DNA from: JAYODZ01 sp965662735
GTDB taxonomy: Bacteria; Pseudomonadota; Alphaproteobacteria; RS24
DNA: 51,910 bases
Direction of reading: 5' to 3'
Assembly: GCA_965662735.1 (NCBI GenBank)
Contig: CBFIIU010000015.1
Span: 1 to 51,910, forward strand
This document shows, in pieces, positions 8,569 through 16,811 of the stretch. A program made the position numbers and the translations under genes. The first letter of the stretch is position 1, and each line of letters opens with the position of its first letter. Under the pieces are notes generated by a model. That model was not told the origin of the DNA, did not search any database, and worked only from the letters and a program-made list of their open reading frames with translations.

Positions 8569-9249
8569 TTACGGTCGCGCAGCAGACAGCAAATTGACAA
8601 TCTTTTGGTGACGTGATTGCCGGGCCCAATCCAGCGCCGTGCGGCCCGTCCGGTCGGTCTCCCCCAGATCGGCACCATTGCGAATAAGCATCTCCGCCAT
8701 AGCATAGTCGCCCAGTCGAGCTGCCGTAATGAGCGGCACTTCATTATCCATCGCTGAACGATTAGGGTCGGCACCCGCACTCAGGAGATAATTAGCGACG
8801 TCATTGCGGCTCCATAATACGGCGGCGCCGAGCGCTGTTTGATCTTCTTTATCGCGCAAATCAATCGAGGCCCCCCGACTGACGAGAAACTCGACAGCGT
8901 CGACATGGCCCCATTCTGCCGCCACCACAATCGCCGGTCGGCGATCGCGGCCGCGATCATTGACGTTAATGCCGCTATCGAGCGCCTTTAAAATGCCATA
9001 GACATCTCCCTTGCGGGCGGCTTCGATTAAGTCATTATCGGGAACGGCTGGTTTCGTCTGCGCCGGCGCTAAGCCCGTCAGCACAAACCCCAAAAACAGG
9101 GAAAGGGCAAAGGCTGGAACCCAGGCTGGAGCTAAAGCTGGAGTTAAGACTGAGGGATAGGCGCGGCTATAGGCACGGATATAAGCACGGATATAAGATT
9201 GAGCGGATTTAAACGGCGTCAGAGCAGCGGCAAGGCGTCCCATTTTCAT
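8569..9249 (-). CDS. Exported ankyrin-repeat protein with tetrapeptide-repeat leader
   Basis: About 226 residues from ATG 9249, with GGAGGG just upstream; ATG 9243 is also possible. The C-terminal two thirds hold four to five ankyrin repeats, e.g. GHVDAVEFLVSRGASIDLRD, NDVANYLLSAGADPN and YAMAEMLIRNGADLGETD. Before them is a hydrophobic segment, FALSLFLGFVLTGLAPAQ, that looks like a signal peptide with cleavage near APA-QT. Between start and signal core lies an unusual run of four-residue units (YIRA YIRA YSRA YPSV LTPA LAPA WVPA) encoded by a 12-nt tandem repeat. Ankyrin repeats mediate protein contacts; the partner is unknown. It abuts regB and diverges from the SCO gene, suggesting a periplasmic role tied to redox control. 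Confidence 0.82.
   Translation of the reverse strand: MKMGRLAAALTPFKSAQSYIRAYIRAYSRAYPSVLTPALAPAWVPAFALSLFLGFVLTGLAPAQTKPAVPDNDLIEAARKGDVYGILKALDSGINVNDRGRDRRPAIVVAAEWGHVDAVEFLVSRGASIDLRDKEDQTALGAAVLWSRNDVANYLLSAGADPNRSAMDNEVPLITAARLGDYAMAEMLIRNGADLGETDRTGRTALDWARQSRHQKIVNLLSAARP
9113..9196. repeat. 12-nt degenerate minisatellite inside the ankyrin gene
   Basis: Seven consecutive 12-base units can be read from 9113 to 9196. The last two are identical (GCACGGATATAA), the first three share GCTGGA, and the central ones are intermediate. The period equals four codons, so the array encodes tetrapeptides without shifting the frame. It falls between the start codon and the signal-peptide core. Confidence 0.88.
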
Positions 9250-9362
9250 TCTTCCCTCCAATCAACTACACTAGCGCGAGCGGATGGCGTCCTGCTGCGC
9301 AAAGCGGTCAGCGTCTAGGCCTATGCATAGCATAGACACCCGCGCACACAATAGGAGATAAC

Positions 9363-9971
9363 ATGGCCCTTCATCGGCGCATCATATTCATACTGAGCTT
9401 TATCGGCATCGCCATTGTTTTAGCGCTTTTAGTCCAGCGCCTATGGCCACAGCCCAGCGCATCGCGCCCCCAGATCACGGCGGCCTTTAATCTCGTCGAT
9501 CAAACCGGAGCCGCTGTCAGTGAGCGCGATTATCAAGGCAAATATATGTTCATCTATTTTGGCTTTGCTTTTTGCCCCGATGTTTGTCCTTTTACGCTCG
9601 ATATGATGAGCGCTGCCTTGGCCAAGCTACCACCCTCTGTGGCTGAGAAAATTCAACCCATATTTATCTCTCTCGATCCTGAGCGCGACACGGTCGAAGA
9701 ACTCGCGCGATATATGCAAAGTTTTGACCCCCGATTTGTTGCGCTGACAGGTTCCAAAGAAGCGGTCGCCGCAGCAGCGCGGCAGTTCAAAGTCTATTTC
9801 CAAAAAGTAGAGGATGAAGCATCCGCGGGCGGATATGTGATAGACCACTCATCGATTATCTATCTCATGGATCCTCAAGGCGGGCTTATTCAACATTTCA
9901 CGCATCACGACACAGAACAAACAATGGCCCAGAAGTTGCGTGAATTAGTCCCCGAAAAACCAGTCAAATAA
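9363..9971 (+). CDS. SCO1/SenC/PrrC family copper chaperone
   Basis: 202 residues with one N-terminal membrane anchor (about residues 6-25) and a thioredoxin-like periplasmic domain. Copper ligands are visible: CPDVC with Cys71 and Cys75, and His162 in IDHSSIIYLMD. SCO proteins deliver copper to the CuA site of cytochrome oxidase or act as thiol reductants. In Rhodobacter, senC/prrC sits with regB/regA; here it is divergent from the ank-regB-regA set, preserving that association. An AGGAG lies a few bases upstream of the ATG. The last 27 bases overlap the end of the convergent PBP gene. No oxidase genes are in the window. Confidence 0.92.
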   Translation: MALHRRIIFILSFIGIAIVLALLVQRLWPQPSASRPQITAAFNLVDQTGAAVSERDYQGKYMFIYFGFAFCPDVCPFTLDMMSAALAKLPPSVAEKIQPIFISLDPERDTVEELARYMQSFDPRFVALTGSKEAVAAAARQFKVYFQKVEDEASAGGYVIDHSSIIYLMDPQGGLIQHFTHHDTEQTMAQKLRELVPEKPVK

Positions 9972-11837
9972 GCCCCGCGATTTTGGTTTTAACGCGCCGC
10001 CGGAGAGCGGGGCCGTCGGCTGAATGACCGAGCTTTCAGTCATGAAATCATGCCAAATGCGCGCCGGCATAAAGCCTCCCGTCACCTTGTTCATCACATG
10101 GCCATCATCATTGCCCACCCATACACCGGCAACCAAATCACCGGTCATGCCAATAAACCAGGCATCGCGCCAATTTTGTGTTGTGCCGGTCTTGCCCCCC
10201 ACGCGCAGACCTGGAATTGCAGCGGCGCGCCCCGTGCCACGCTCTACCGCTGTCACTAACATATCTTGAAGAGCCGCAATATTCTTGGGGTCCGCCACGG
10301 GAAGAGCCGCCCCGGCCTGACGCTGATAAAGCTCGGCGCCGCCATAGCTAACAACCTCGTCAATTACATGCGGAAAGGTGCGATAGCCTCCATTCGCTAT
10401 GGTCGCATAGGCGGTGGTTAATTCGAGCAAGTTGACTTCTTGAGCGCCCAGAGCAATTGACGGCAAGGGTGCAAGTTCTGAAACCACGCCCAAGCGATGG
10501 GCAACATCGATCACATTCTGGCGTCCGGCTTTTTCGCTGACTTGCGCAGCGATGGTATTGATCGAATGGGCAAAGGCCTCGGTCAACGTCATATCGCCGC
10601 GATAGGTGTCGTCATAATTCGATGGACTCCACCCCTCAATATCGATCGGAGCATCGGCCATGAGGGTTAAGGGGGTGAGGCCCGCTTCGAGCCCCGCTAG
10701 AAATACGATGGGCTTGAAGGCCGATCCGGGTTGGCGATATGCCAATACGGCGCGGTTGAACTGACTGTCGGCGTAGGAATAGCCCCCCACCATTGCGCGG
10801 ATCGCCCCTTGCGGCGTCATCACCACCATGGCCACTTGGCTGACATCGCGCTCAGCACCATATTGATCGATAATGGCGCGCGCCGCACGCTCAGCTGCAA
10901 GCTGCAAAGCGGGGTCGATGGTCGTTACGATGTCGAGATCGGCACGCGGGCGCCCGATAAAATCGGGAAGCCGATCCGTCGCCCAATCAATGGCATAATG
11001 GGCCGTATCGCTGCTGCGCGTCACCACACGCACCTCAGAGAGCGGGTCAGCGGTGAGACGGTCTTGCGAAATCGTTTTCATATCAGCCATGGCCTGCAAC
11101 ACCAGGGCCGCACGCTCGTGAGCGGCCTGTGGGTTGCGGTTCGGCGCCAGCCGTGAGGGTGCCTTTAAAAGGCCCGCAAGAATGGCGCTTTCGCCAAGTG
11201 TCAATTCTTGAACCGGGCGATCAAAATAAATTTGCGCAGCCGCGTGGATTCCATAGGCGCCAGCGCCGAAATAAACCCGATTCATATAAAGCGCAAAAAT
11301 TTCCTGCTTGCTTAACGTCGCCTCCAGCCAAAAAGCGAGCAATAATTCCTGCACCTTACGCTTGACCGTTCGGTCGGGACTGAGGAAAACATTTTTTGCG
11401 AGCTGCTGGGTCAGCGTCGAGCCGCCCGCAACCACCCCGCCGGCTGTCAAATTCGCCAGTGTCGCCCGGCCTAGCCCCCAAAAATCGATCCCAAAATGAT
11501 CGAAAAACCGACGATCCTCAATGGCCACAACTGCATTAACTAAATGGGGGGGCAAATCTTCAAACAAAATAGGGCGCCCCGCCAATCGACCCCGACGCGC
11601 CAGAAGTTTGCCTTCGCGTCCATAAAATTTCAGTTCCGGGCGGCTTTCAACCTGCCACAGCTGATCCGTATCCGGTAAGTCTAGGGCGTAGTAAAAAACC
11701 ACACCGCCCACACCAATCCCTGCCCACAAAAATAGAACCGTCAGCCAGTAGGCGGTTGATCGGATCCAGCCTCGTTTAGCCGCTATGGGTTTTGCTTTTC
11801 TGGGCCCACGCGGTGGAGGGGGTCGTTTGGCAGGCAC
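9945..11837 (-). CDS. Class A penicillin-binding protein (PBP1A family)
   Basis: 630 residues, a bifunctional peptidoglycan synthase. A basic, proline-rich cytoplasmic tail is followed by one membrane helix at about 30-52. The glycosyltransferase domain has its catalytic Glu near residue 107 in VAIEDRRFFDHFG, then GGSTLTQQLAKN and RKVQELLLAFWLE. The transpeptidase domain has SAFK (S-x-x-K), the SIN triad in AHSINTIAAQ, and KTGTTQNWRDAW. It is somewhat shorter than classic PBP1A (about 800) and lacks a long C-terminal extension. The start is GTG 11837 with a GGAG nine bases upstream. It lies 29 bp downstream of gyrB on the same strand. Confidence 0.92.
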   Translation of the reverse strand: MPAKRPPPPRGPRKAKPIAAKRGWIRSTAYWLTVLFLWAGIGVGGVVFYYALDLPDTDQLWQVESRPELKFYGREGKLLARRGRLAGRPILFEDLPPHLVNAVVAIEDRRFFDHFGIDFWGLGRATLANLTAGGVVAGGSTLTQQLAKNVFLSPDRTVKRKVQELLLAFWLEATLSKQEIFALYMNRVYFGAGAYGIHAAAQIYFDRPVQELTLGESAILAGLLKAPSRLAPNRNPQAAHERAALVLQAMADMKTISQDRLTADPLSEVRVVTRSSDTAHYAIDWATDRLPDFIGRPRADLDIVTTIDPALQLAAERAARAIIDQYGAERDVSQVAMVVMTPQGAIRAMVGGYSYADSQFNRAVLAYRQPGSAFKPIVFLAGLEAGLTPLTLMADAPIDIEGWSPSNYDDTYRGDMTLTEAFAHSINTIAAQVSEKAGRQNVIDVAHRLGVVSELAPLPSIALGAQEVNLLELTTAYATIANGGYRTFPHVIDEVVSYGGAELYQRQAGAALPVADPKNIAALQDMLVTAVERGTGRAAAIPGLRVGGKTGTTQNWRDAWFIGMTGDLVAGVWVGNDDGHVMNKVTGGFMPARIWHDFMTESSVIQPTAPLSGGALKPKSRGLFDWFFGD

Positions 11838-11866
11838 GTGTTCACACTCCGCTTACGATCAGCGTC

Positions 11867-14287
11867 TTAAATATCCAAATTCGTGACCGATAGCGCATTA
11901 TCTTGGATAAATTGTCGGCGCGGCTCCACCACATCACCCATGAGTTGTTCGAATAAATTATTCGAATCCGCAACGTCGCGAATTTTGACTTGCAAGAGTG
12001 ACCGCGCATCGCGATCAAGCGTCGTTTGCCACAGCTGATCCGGGTTCATTTCACCAAGACCTTTATAGCGCTGCAAACTGACGCCTTGTCGGCCATGGTC
12101 AATCACAGCGTTTAATAAATCGCTGGGCGCTTGCACCAGATGAACTTTATCTTTAATTCGCAATTCCGCCGGCAAGGCATAGATGGTTTGCAAATCGGCG
12201 GCCATCGCATCGAGGCGGCGGGCATCGGCGGAGGCGATTAAGGGCCCGTCAATTTGCACTGTTTCTAACACGCCACGCAGCTCGCGCTCAAACACCAGAC
12301 CGCCATCCCCCGAGGGGCGCCCCGACCAACCGCGCTCAACTTCATCTTCCAACGCATCGAGGCGTCGCGCAATATAGGCAGAGGCCTCAGCCGCGTGATC
12401 CTGATTTGATAAAATATCGGGCGTCAGCGCGCCAGCAATTGCGGTTTGCTCAATTGCCTGTTTTGGATAACGGGGCGGTAAGGCCGATAACATGTTTTGA
12501 ACTTGTCGTGCTTGATCGATGATCAGAGTTAAATCGGCACCACTGCGCTGTTCGCCCGAGTTAAGGGTTAAGACGGCATCTTCGAGCCCGGCGGCGATCA
12601 AATAATTATCGAGCGCGGCTTGATCCTTCAGATAGGTCTCTGAGCTATTGCGTTTGACTTTATAGAGCGGCGGCTGCGCAATAAACAAATGACCCCGCTC
12701 AATGATTTCGCGCATTTGCCGATAGAAGAATGTAAGCAACAGCGTTCGAATATGCGCGCCATCAACATCGGCATCAGTCATGATAATAATTTTGTGATAG
12801 CGCAATTTATCAGCATTAAAATCTTCACGACCAATGCCCGTTCCGAGCGCCGTGATCAGGGTTCCAATTTCATTGGATGACAACATTTTATCAAAGCGCG
12901 CTCGTTCGACATTCAAGATTTTTCCGCGCAGGGGCAAGACCGCCTGGTTCGATCGATTGCGGGCCTGCTTGGCCGAGCCACCCGCAGAGTCACCCTCGAC
13001 AATAAAGAGTTCAGACAGGGCCGGGTCGCGCTCTTGGCAATCCGCCAGCTTGCCAGGCAAGCTTGAGACATCGAGCGCCCCTTTGCGGCGGGTTAATTCG
13101 CGGGCTTTGCGGGCCGCCTCGCGCGCGGCAGCCGCCTCGACCACTTTCGCAACAATTGCCCGCGCCTCGCTGGGATGTTCTTCAAACCAGGTGCTTAAAA
13201 CCTCATTCATAATGCCCTCGACCACGGGGCGCACCTCAGAGGAGACGAGCTTATCTTTGGTTTGACTTGAAAATTTGGGATCTGGAACCTTCACCGATAG
13301 AACCGCGGTTAGTCCTTCTCGGCAATCATCGCCACTCAGAGCTACTTTTTCTTTTTTCGCAATGCCGCTGGCTTGCGCATAATTATTGACTGCGCGGGTC
13401 AAGGCGCCGCGAAAGCCTGCGAGATGGGTGCCGCCATCGCGTTGCGGAATATTATTGGTGAAGCACAGCACCGTCTCGTGATAGCTATCATTCCACCACA
13501 GCGCCACCTCAACACCAATGCCTTCATTCTCGGCGCGAATGCTGATCGGGCTCTCCAGCAGCGCGTTTTTATTGCGATCAAGATAGGTGGCGAACGCTTC
13601 TAATCCGCCATCATAGCTAAAATCGACGGTCACGGGCTCGGCTTTGCGGGCATCGGTGAGACGAATAGTGACGCCACTATTCAAGAAAGCGAGCTCGCGC
13701 AAGCGGTGCTCTAAGGTTTCAAAGCTAAACTCCGTCATCGTGAATGTCTGGTCGGAGGGGTGGAAGGTGACTTGCGTCCCGGTTTCTTCGGTGGCGCCAA
13801 TCACCTCAAGATCGCCTGCGGCATCGCCATGTTCGAAGCGCAACTGATGAACCTGACCGCCTCGATAGATCACCAATTCGAGCCAATCGGACAGCGCATT
13901 GACCACAGAAATCCCGACGCCATGCAAACCGCCCGAGACCTTATAGCTATTTTGGTCAAATTTTCCGCCCGCATGAAGTTGGGTCATAATCACTTTGGCA
14001 GCGGACATGTTTTCTTCGACATGCATATCTGTGGGAATGCCGCGACCATTATCGGTCACCGTGACCGATCCATCACCATTCAGCGTTACAGTGACAGTGT
14101 CGCAATGGCCGGCCAGAGCTTCATCAATCGCATTATCAACCACCTCATAGACCATATGGTGCAGACCAGTGCCATCATCTGTGTCGCCAATATACATGCC
14201 CGGCCGTTTGCGAACGGCCTCAAGGCCTTTCAAAACCTTAATGGAACCAGCATCGTAATCATGTGTATTTTCTGATGGATCACTCAT
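11867..14287 (-). CDS. gyrB: DNA gyrase subunit B
   Basis: 806 residues, the ATPase subunit of gyrase, which introduces negative supercoils. The GHKL ATPase domain has YEVVDNAIDEALAGH, DNGRGIP and GGLHGVGISVVNAL. The transducer lysine region is SSQTKDKLVSSEV. The TOPRIM domain has the catalytic Glu in IVEGDSAGGSAKQ and the metal-binding DADVDGAHIRTLLL. The C-terminus QRYKGLGEMNPDQLWQTT is standard. Length is that of the usual long gyrB. It is the last of the dnaA-dnaN-recF-gyrB series, 32 bp after recF. Confidence 0.97.
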   Translation of the reverse strand: MSDPSENTHDYDAGSIKVLKGLEAVRKRPGMYIGDTDDGTGLHHMVYEVVDNAIDEALAGHCDTVTVTLNGDGSVTVTDNGRGIPTDMHVEENMSAAKVIMTQLHAGGKFDQNSYKVSGGLHGVGISVVNALSDWLELVIYRGGQVHQLRFEHGDAAGDLEVIGATEETGTQVTFHPSDQTFTMTEFSFETLEHRLRELAFLNSGVTIRLTDARKAEPVTVDFSYDGGLEAFATYLDRNKNALLESPISIRAENEGIGVEVALWWNDSYHETVLCFTNNIPQRDGGTHLAGFRGALTRAVNNYAQASGIAKKEKVALSGDDCREGLTAVLSVKVPDPKFSSQTKDKLVSSEVRPVVEGIMNEVLSTWFEEHPSEARAIVAKVVEAAAAREAARKARELTRRKGALDVSSLPGKLADCQERDPALSELFIVEGDSAGGSAKQARNRSNQAVLPLRGKILNVERARFDKMLSSNEIGTLITALGTGIGREDFNADKLRYHKIIIMTDADVDGAHIRTLLLTFFYRQMREIIERGHLFIAQPPLYKVKRNSSETYLKDQAALDNYLIAAGLEDAVLTLNSGEQRSGADLTLIIDQARQVQNMLSALPPRYPKQAIEQTAIAGALTPDILSNQDHAAEASAYIARRLDALEDEVERGWSGRPSGDGGLVFERELRGVLETVQIDGPLIASADARRLDAMAADLQTIYALPAELRIKDKVHLVQAPSDLLNAVIDHGRQGVSLQRYKGLGEMNPDQLWQTTLDRDARSLLQVKIRDVADSNNLFEQLMGDVVEPRRQFIQDNALSVTNLDI

Positions 14288-14319
14288 TTTCTACCCCATT
14301 ATACCTTCTGTGCATCTTA

Positions 14320-15603
14320 TCACGACGCCTCGGCAATAGCCCCATGGGCAACCGAGTAATAATCTGTCGACCGCTCAAAGGCGGTAAAATTACGGCGATC
14401 GGTTCCCGTAATCCAAACCTGTCCACCCAAGGCGACCAAAATATCCGCAAGCGCCGCCCGCCGCGTCTCATCAAGATGGGCAGCAACTTCATCGAGGAGC
14501 AAAATTGGAATGTCTCCTGTTCGCGCAATCACCGTATCGGCTTGCGCCAATATCAGCCCAACCAAGAGAGCCTTTTGCTCGCCTGTCGAACAATCGGCCG
14601 CCGGCATATTTTTGGCCATATGATAGACCAGAAAATCAGAGCGATGCGGTCCATCGAGCGCCCGGCCGGCGCCGGCATCCCGCGCCCGCATATCCGATAG
14701 TTGCGATCGATATTGATCTTCTACATCTGAGGCCGCCTGCACGCGCAGCGCAGATTCTAAACTTCCTTCAATCCCAATCCGCGCCCGCGGAAATGTATCG
14801 CCGGGTAAGCGCTCTAACCCGGCCGCTAAAGCATCAATCGCCTGCAGGCGTGCGGCCGCAATCATAGCACCATTAAGCGCCATGGTATCCTCGAGCCCAT
14901 CCAGCCATACACTGTGATGGTGCCACCCTGGTTCCGACAATAGACGATTGCGCTCGCGCATCGCTTTCTCAAAAGCCTGGCCGGCGCGCGAAATGCCCGG
15001 GAGTAATGTTGCAGTGAAGCGATCGAGGAAACGGCGTCGCCCCGAGGCCGCATCCACAAAAAGACGATCCATCGCCGGCGTTAGCCAGAGCTGCGGCAAC
15101 AGATCCGACAAATGATCCATGCCCCGTATCTCCGCGCCATCCAATTGCACCTGCCGACCATCCCCCGCATGATCGATGCGAACCCGCACATCGCCGGCGG
15201 CCACCCGCATATCGGCGGCAATCGACCATTGGGTCGCTTCATCGCGGGTCGCGAGATCTGCAAAATTAGCCTGACGCAGCCCCCGCCCCGGACCCAAAAG
15301 AGAAATCGCTTCTAAAATATTCGTTTTGCCCGAACCATTATCGCCCACTAAAATATTGAGATGCGGCCCAAAGCGACAATTCAATGAGACGTAATTCCGA
15401 AAATGCGCCAAGCCCAAGCGGTTCACGCTCGGCGCGCTTGAAGAGGGCGAAATAGAGCCGCTGGCGGTATCACTGAGCTGAGGCGCCGCCCCTTCATCAG
15501 CGCGTGCACCGGCATGCGGCGTCACGGGCATATCCCCCTCATCTGTCCATGTCGTTGCAGAAGACAGGCCCGACCCTCGAACAAAAGGCTGCGTGTTTGC
15601 CAC
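14320..15603 (-). CDS. recF: DNA replication and repair protein RecF
   Basis: An SMC-like ATPase that loads RecA at single-strand gaps. The core begins at NRLGLAHFRNYVSLNC, followed by the Walker A loop VGDNGSGKTNILEAISLL and, near the C-terminus, the signature STGEQKALLVGL and Walker B IPILLLDEVAAHLD. The frame from GTG 15603 gives 427 residues, about 60 longer than usual. The extra N-terminal part is rich in Ala, Ser and Pro and has no RecF likeness. Internal starts are ATG 15531 (GGGGG just upstream) and GTG 15426, which would match the family N-terminus. It begins one base after the dnaN stop, so translation is probably coupled. Confidence 0.93.
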   Translation of the reverse strand: MANTQPFVRGSGLSSATTWTDEGDMPVTPHAGARADEGAAPQLSDTASGSISPSSSAPSVNRLGLAHFRNYVSLNCRFGPHLNILVGDNGSGKTNILEAISLLGPGRGLRQANFADLATRDEATQWSIAADMRVAAGDVRVRIDHAGDGRQVQLDGAEIRGMDHLSDLLPQLWLTPAMDRLFVDAASGRRRFLDRFTATLLPGISRAGQAFEKAMRERNRLLSEPGWHHHSVWLDGLEDTMALNGAMIAAARLQAIDALAAGLERLPGDTFPRARIGIEGSLESALRVQAASDVEDQYRSQLSDMRARDAGAGRALDGPHRSDFLVYHMAKNMPAADCSTGEQKALLVGLILAQADTVIARTGDIPILLLDEVAAHLDETRRAALADILVALGGQVWITGTDRRNFTAFERSTDYYSVAHGAIAEAS

Positions 15604-15604
15604 C

Positions 15605-16645
15605 TCACACCCGCATTGGCATTAGCACATACAGGACATCCGGGTCTGACTGATCGCGAACAATGGTTGGCGAGCCCGCATCGGCAAGCTCAAACGCGGC
15701 GGTTTCGCCATCAATTTGGCCCATAATATCGAGCAGGTAACGGGCATTAAACCCGATCTCAAGCGGTTGCCCCTCATACGACACAGGCAGCTCATCCGTG
15801 GCGCTGCCACTATCTGGATTAGATACGCTGAAGGTGAGGCGGTTGGGCTCCAACATCAGTTTCACAGCGCGTGATTTCTCGCTGGAGATGGCCGAAACAC
15901 GATCGACACTTTGCGAGAAGGAGCGCACATCCGCACTGAGCATTTTATCGTTATTTTCGGGAATGACGCGGCTGTAATCTGGAAATTTGCCATCAATGAG
16001 TTTCGAGGTCAGCACAATGGACTCGAAGGCAAAATTAATGCGGGTCTCTGAAATCTGAACACTGACTTCCGACGAAGCCTCTTCCAATAATTTCTGGGTT
16101 TCGTTAACCGTTTTGCGCGGCACGATGATCGCCGGCATGCCCGCNNNNNNNNNNNNNNNNNNNNNNNNNNNNNNNNNNNNNNNNNNNNNNNNNNNNNNNN
16201 NNNNNNNNNNNNNNNNNNNNNNNNNNNNNNNNNNNNNNNNNNNTTCCGCGGGCAAAGCAAAGGCAACCGGCATTTCATCTTGCGACATGGCCGGAAAATC
16301 TTCTTGCGGCAGGGTTTGCAGCGCAAAATGGGCCGGGCCCGAGGTTAGATTTAAACGACCATGCTCCGCATCGAGCGCCAGCTCAACTTGCGTGCCATCG
16401 GGCAGCTTTCTTACAATGTCATAGAGCGTATGGGCGGATGCGGTGACAGCCCCTTCTTGGGCAACTTCAGCTTCAATTTTCTCGCGCATCTCGATCTCAA
16501 GATCGGTTGCCGTGAGGGCTAAGGTTCCGCCCTGCGCCTGCAAAAGCACATTTGATAAAATGGGGATCGTATTGCGGCGCTCAACCACGCTTTGAACGTG
16601 ATTTAAGGCTTTCAACAGCGCATTTTTTTCGATGATTGTTCGCAT
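15605..16645 (-). CDS. dnaN: DNA polymerase III beta sliding clamp (contains gap)
   Basis: The clamp begins MRTIIEKNALLKALNHVQ at ATG 16645 with GAGGAG upstream. The track beyond 16645 is not homologous. The third domain (RVIPENNDKMLSAD, FNARYLLDIMGQ, VLYVLMPMRV) is complete and ends with the standard clamp C-terminus. A run of 99 Ns (16145-16243) lies between FALPAE and AGMPAIIVPRKT. In family members that stretch holds about 57-58 residues, but 33 codons are allotted, so the true protein is probably near 370 residues rather than 346. It follows dnaA in the order typical of a replication gene cluster. Confidence 0.96.
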   Translation of the reverse strand: MRTIIEKNALLKALNHVQSVVERRNTIPILSNVLLQAQGGTLALTATDLEIEMREKIEAEVAQEGAVTASAHTLYDIVRKLPDGTQVELALDAEHGRLNLTSGPAHFALQTLPQEDFPAMSQDEMPVAFALPAEXXXXXXXXXXXXXXXXXXXXXXXXXXXXXXXXXAGMPAIIVPRKTVNETQKLLEEASSEVSVQISETRINFAFESIVLTSKLIDGKFPDYSRVIPENNDKMLSADVRSFSQSVDRVSAISSEKSRAVKLMLEPNRLTFSVSNPDSGSATDELPVSYEGQPLEIGFNARYLLDIMGQIDGETAAFELADAGSPTIVRDQSDPDVLYVLMPMRV

Positions 16646-16811
16646 AATCCATCTCCTCGCCGAGCACGGGCGCTCCCACATGGGCCAACCGCTGAAAGTC
16701 GCGGCCTCAACGAATGAGACGACCGCGAATCACAGCCTAAATTCTCGCTAAACTATAGCAGAATCGCTCGGGAGAGGTGAACCATTTTGGCCTTTTTTGC
16801 GCAGTTTTTTG

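Noticed and set aside
8565..8780. N-terminal extension of regB in the open frame
   Set aside because: It lies inside the ankyrin gene in another frame and lacks RegB likeness. ATG 8564 fits the family.
10024..15726. Several forward-strand open frames of 60-170 codons opposite gyrB, recF and the PBP gene
   Set aside because: They are antisense to well-supported genes, lack ribosome sites and show no recognisable domains.
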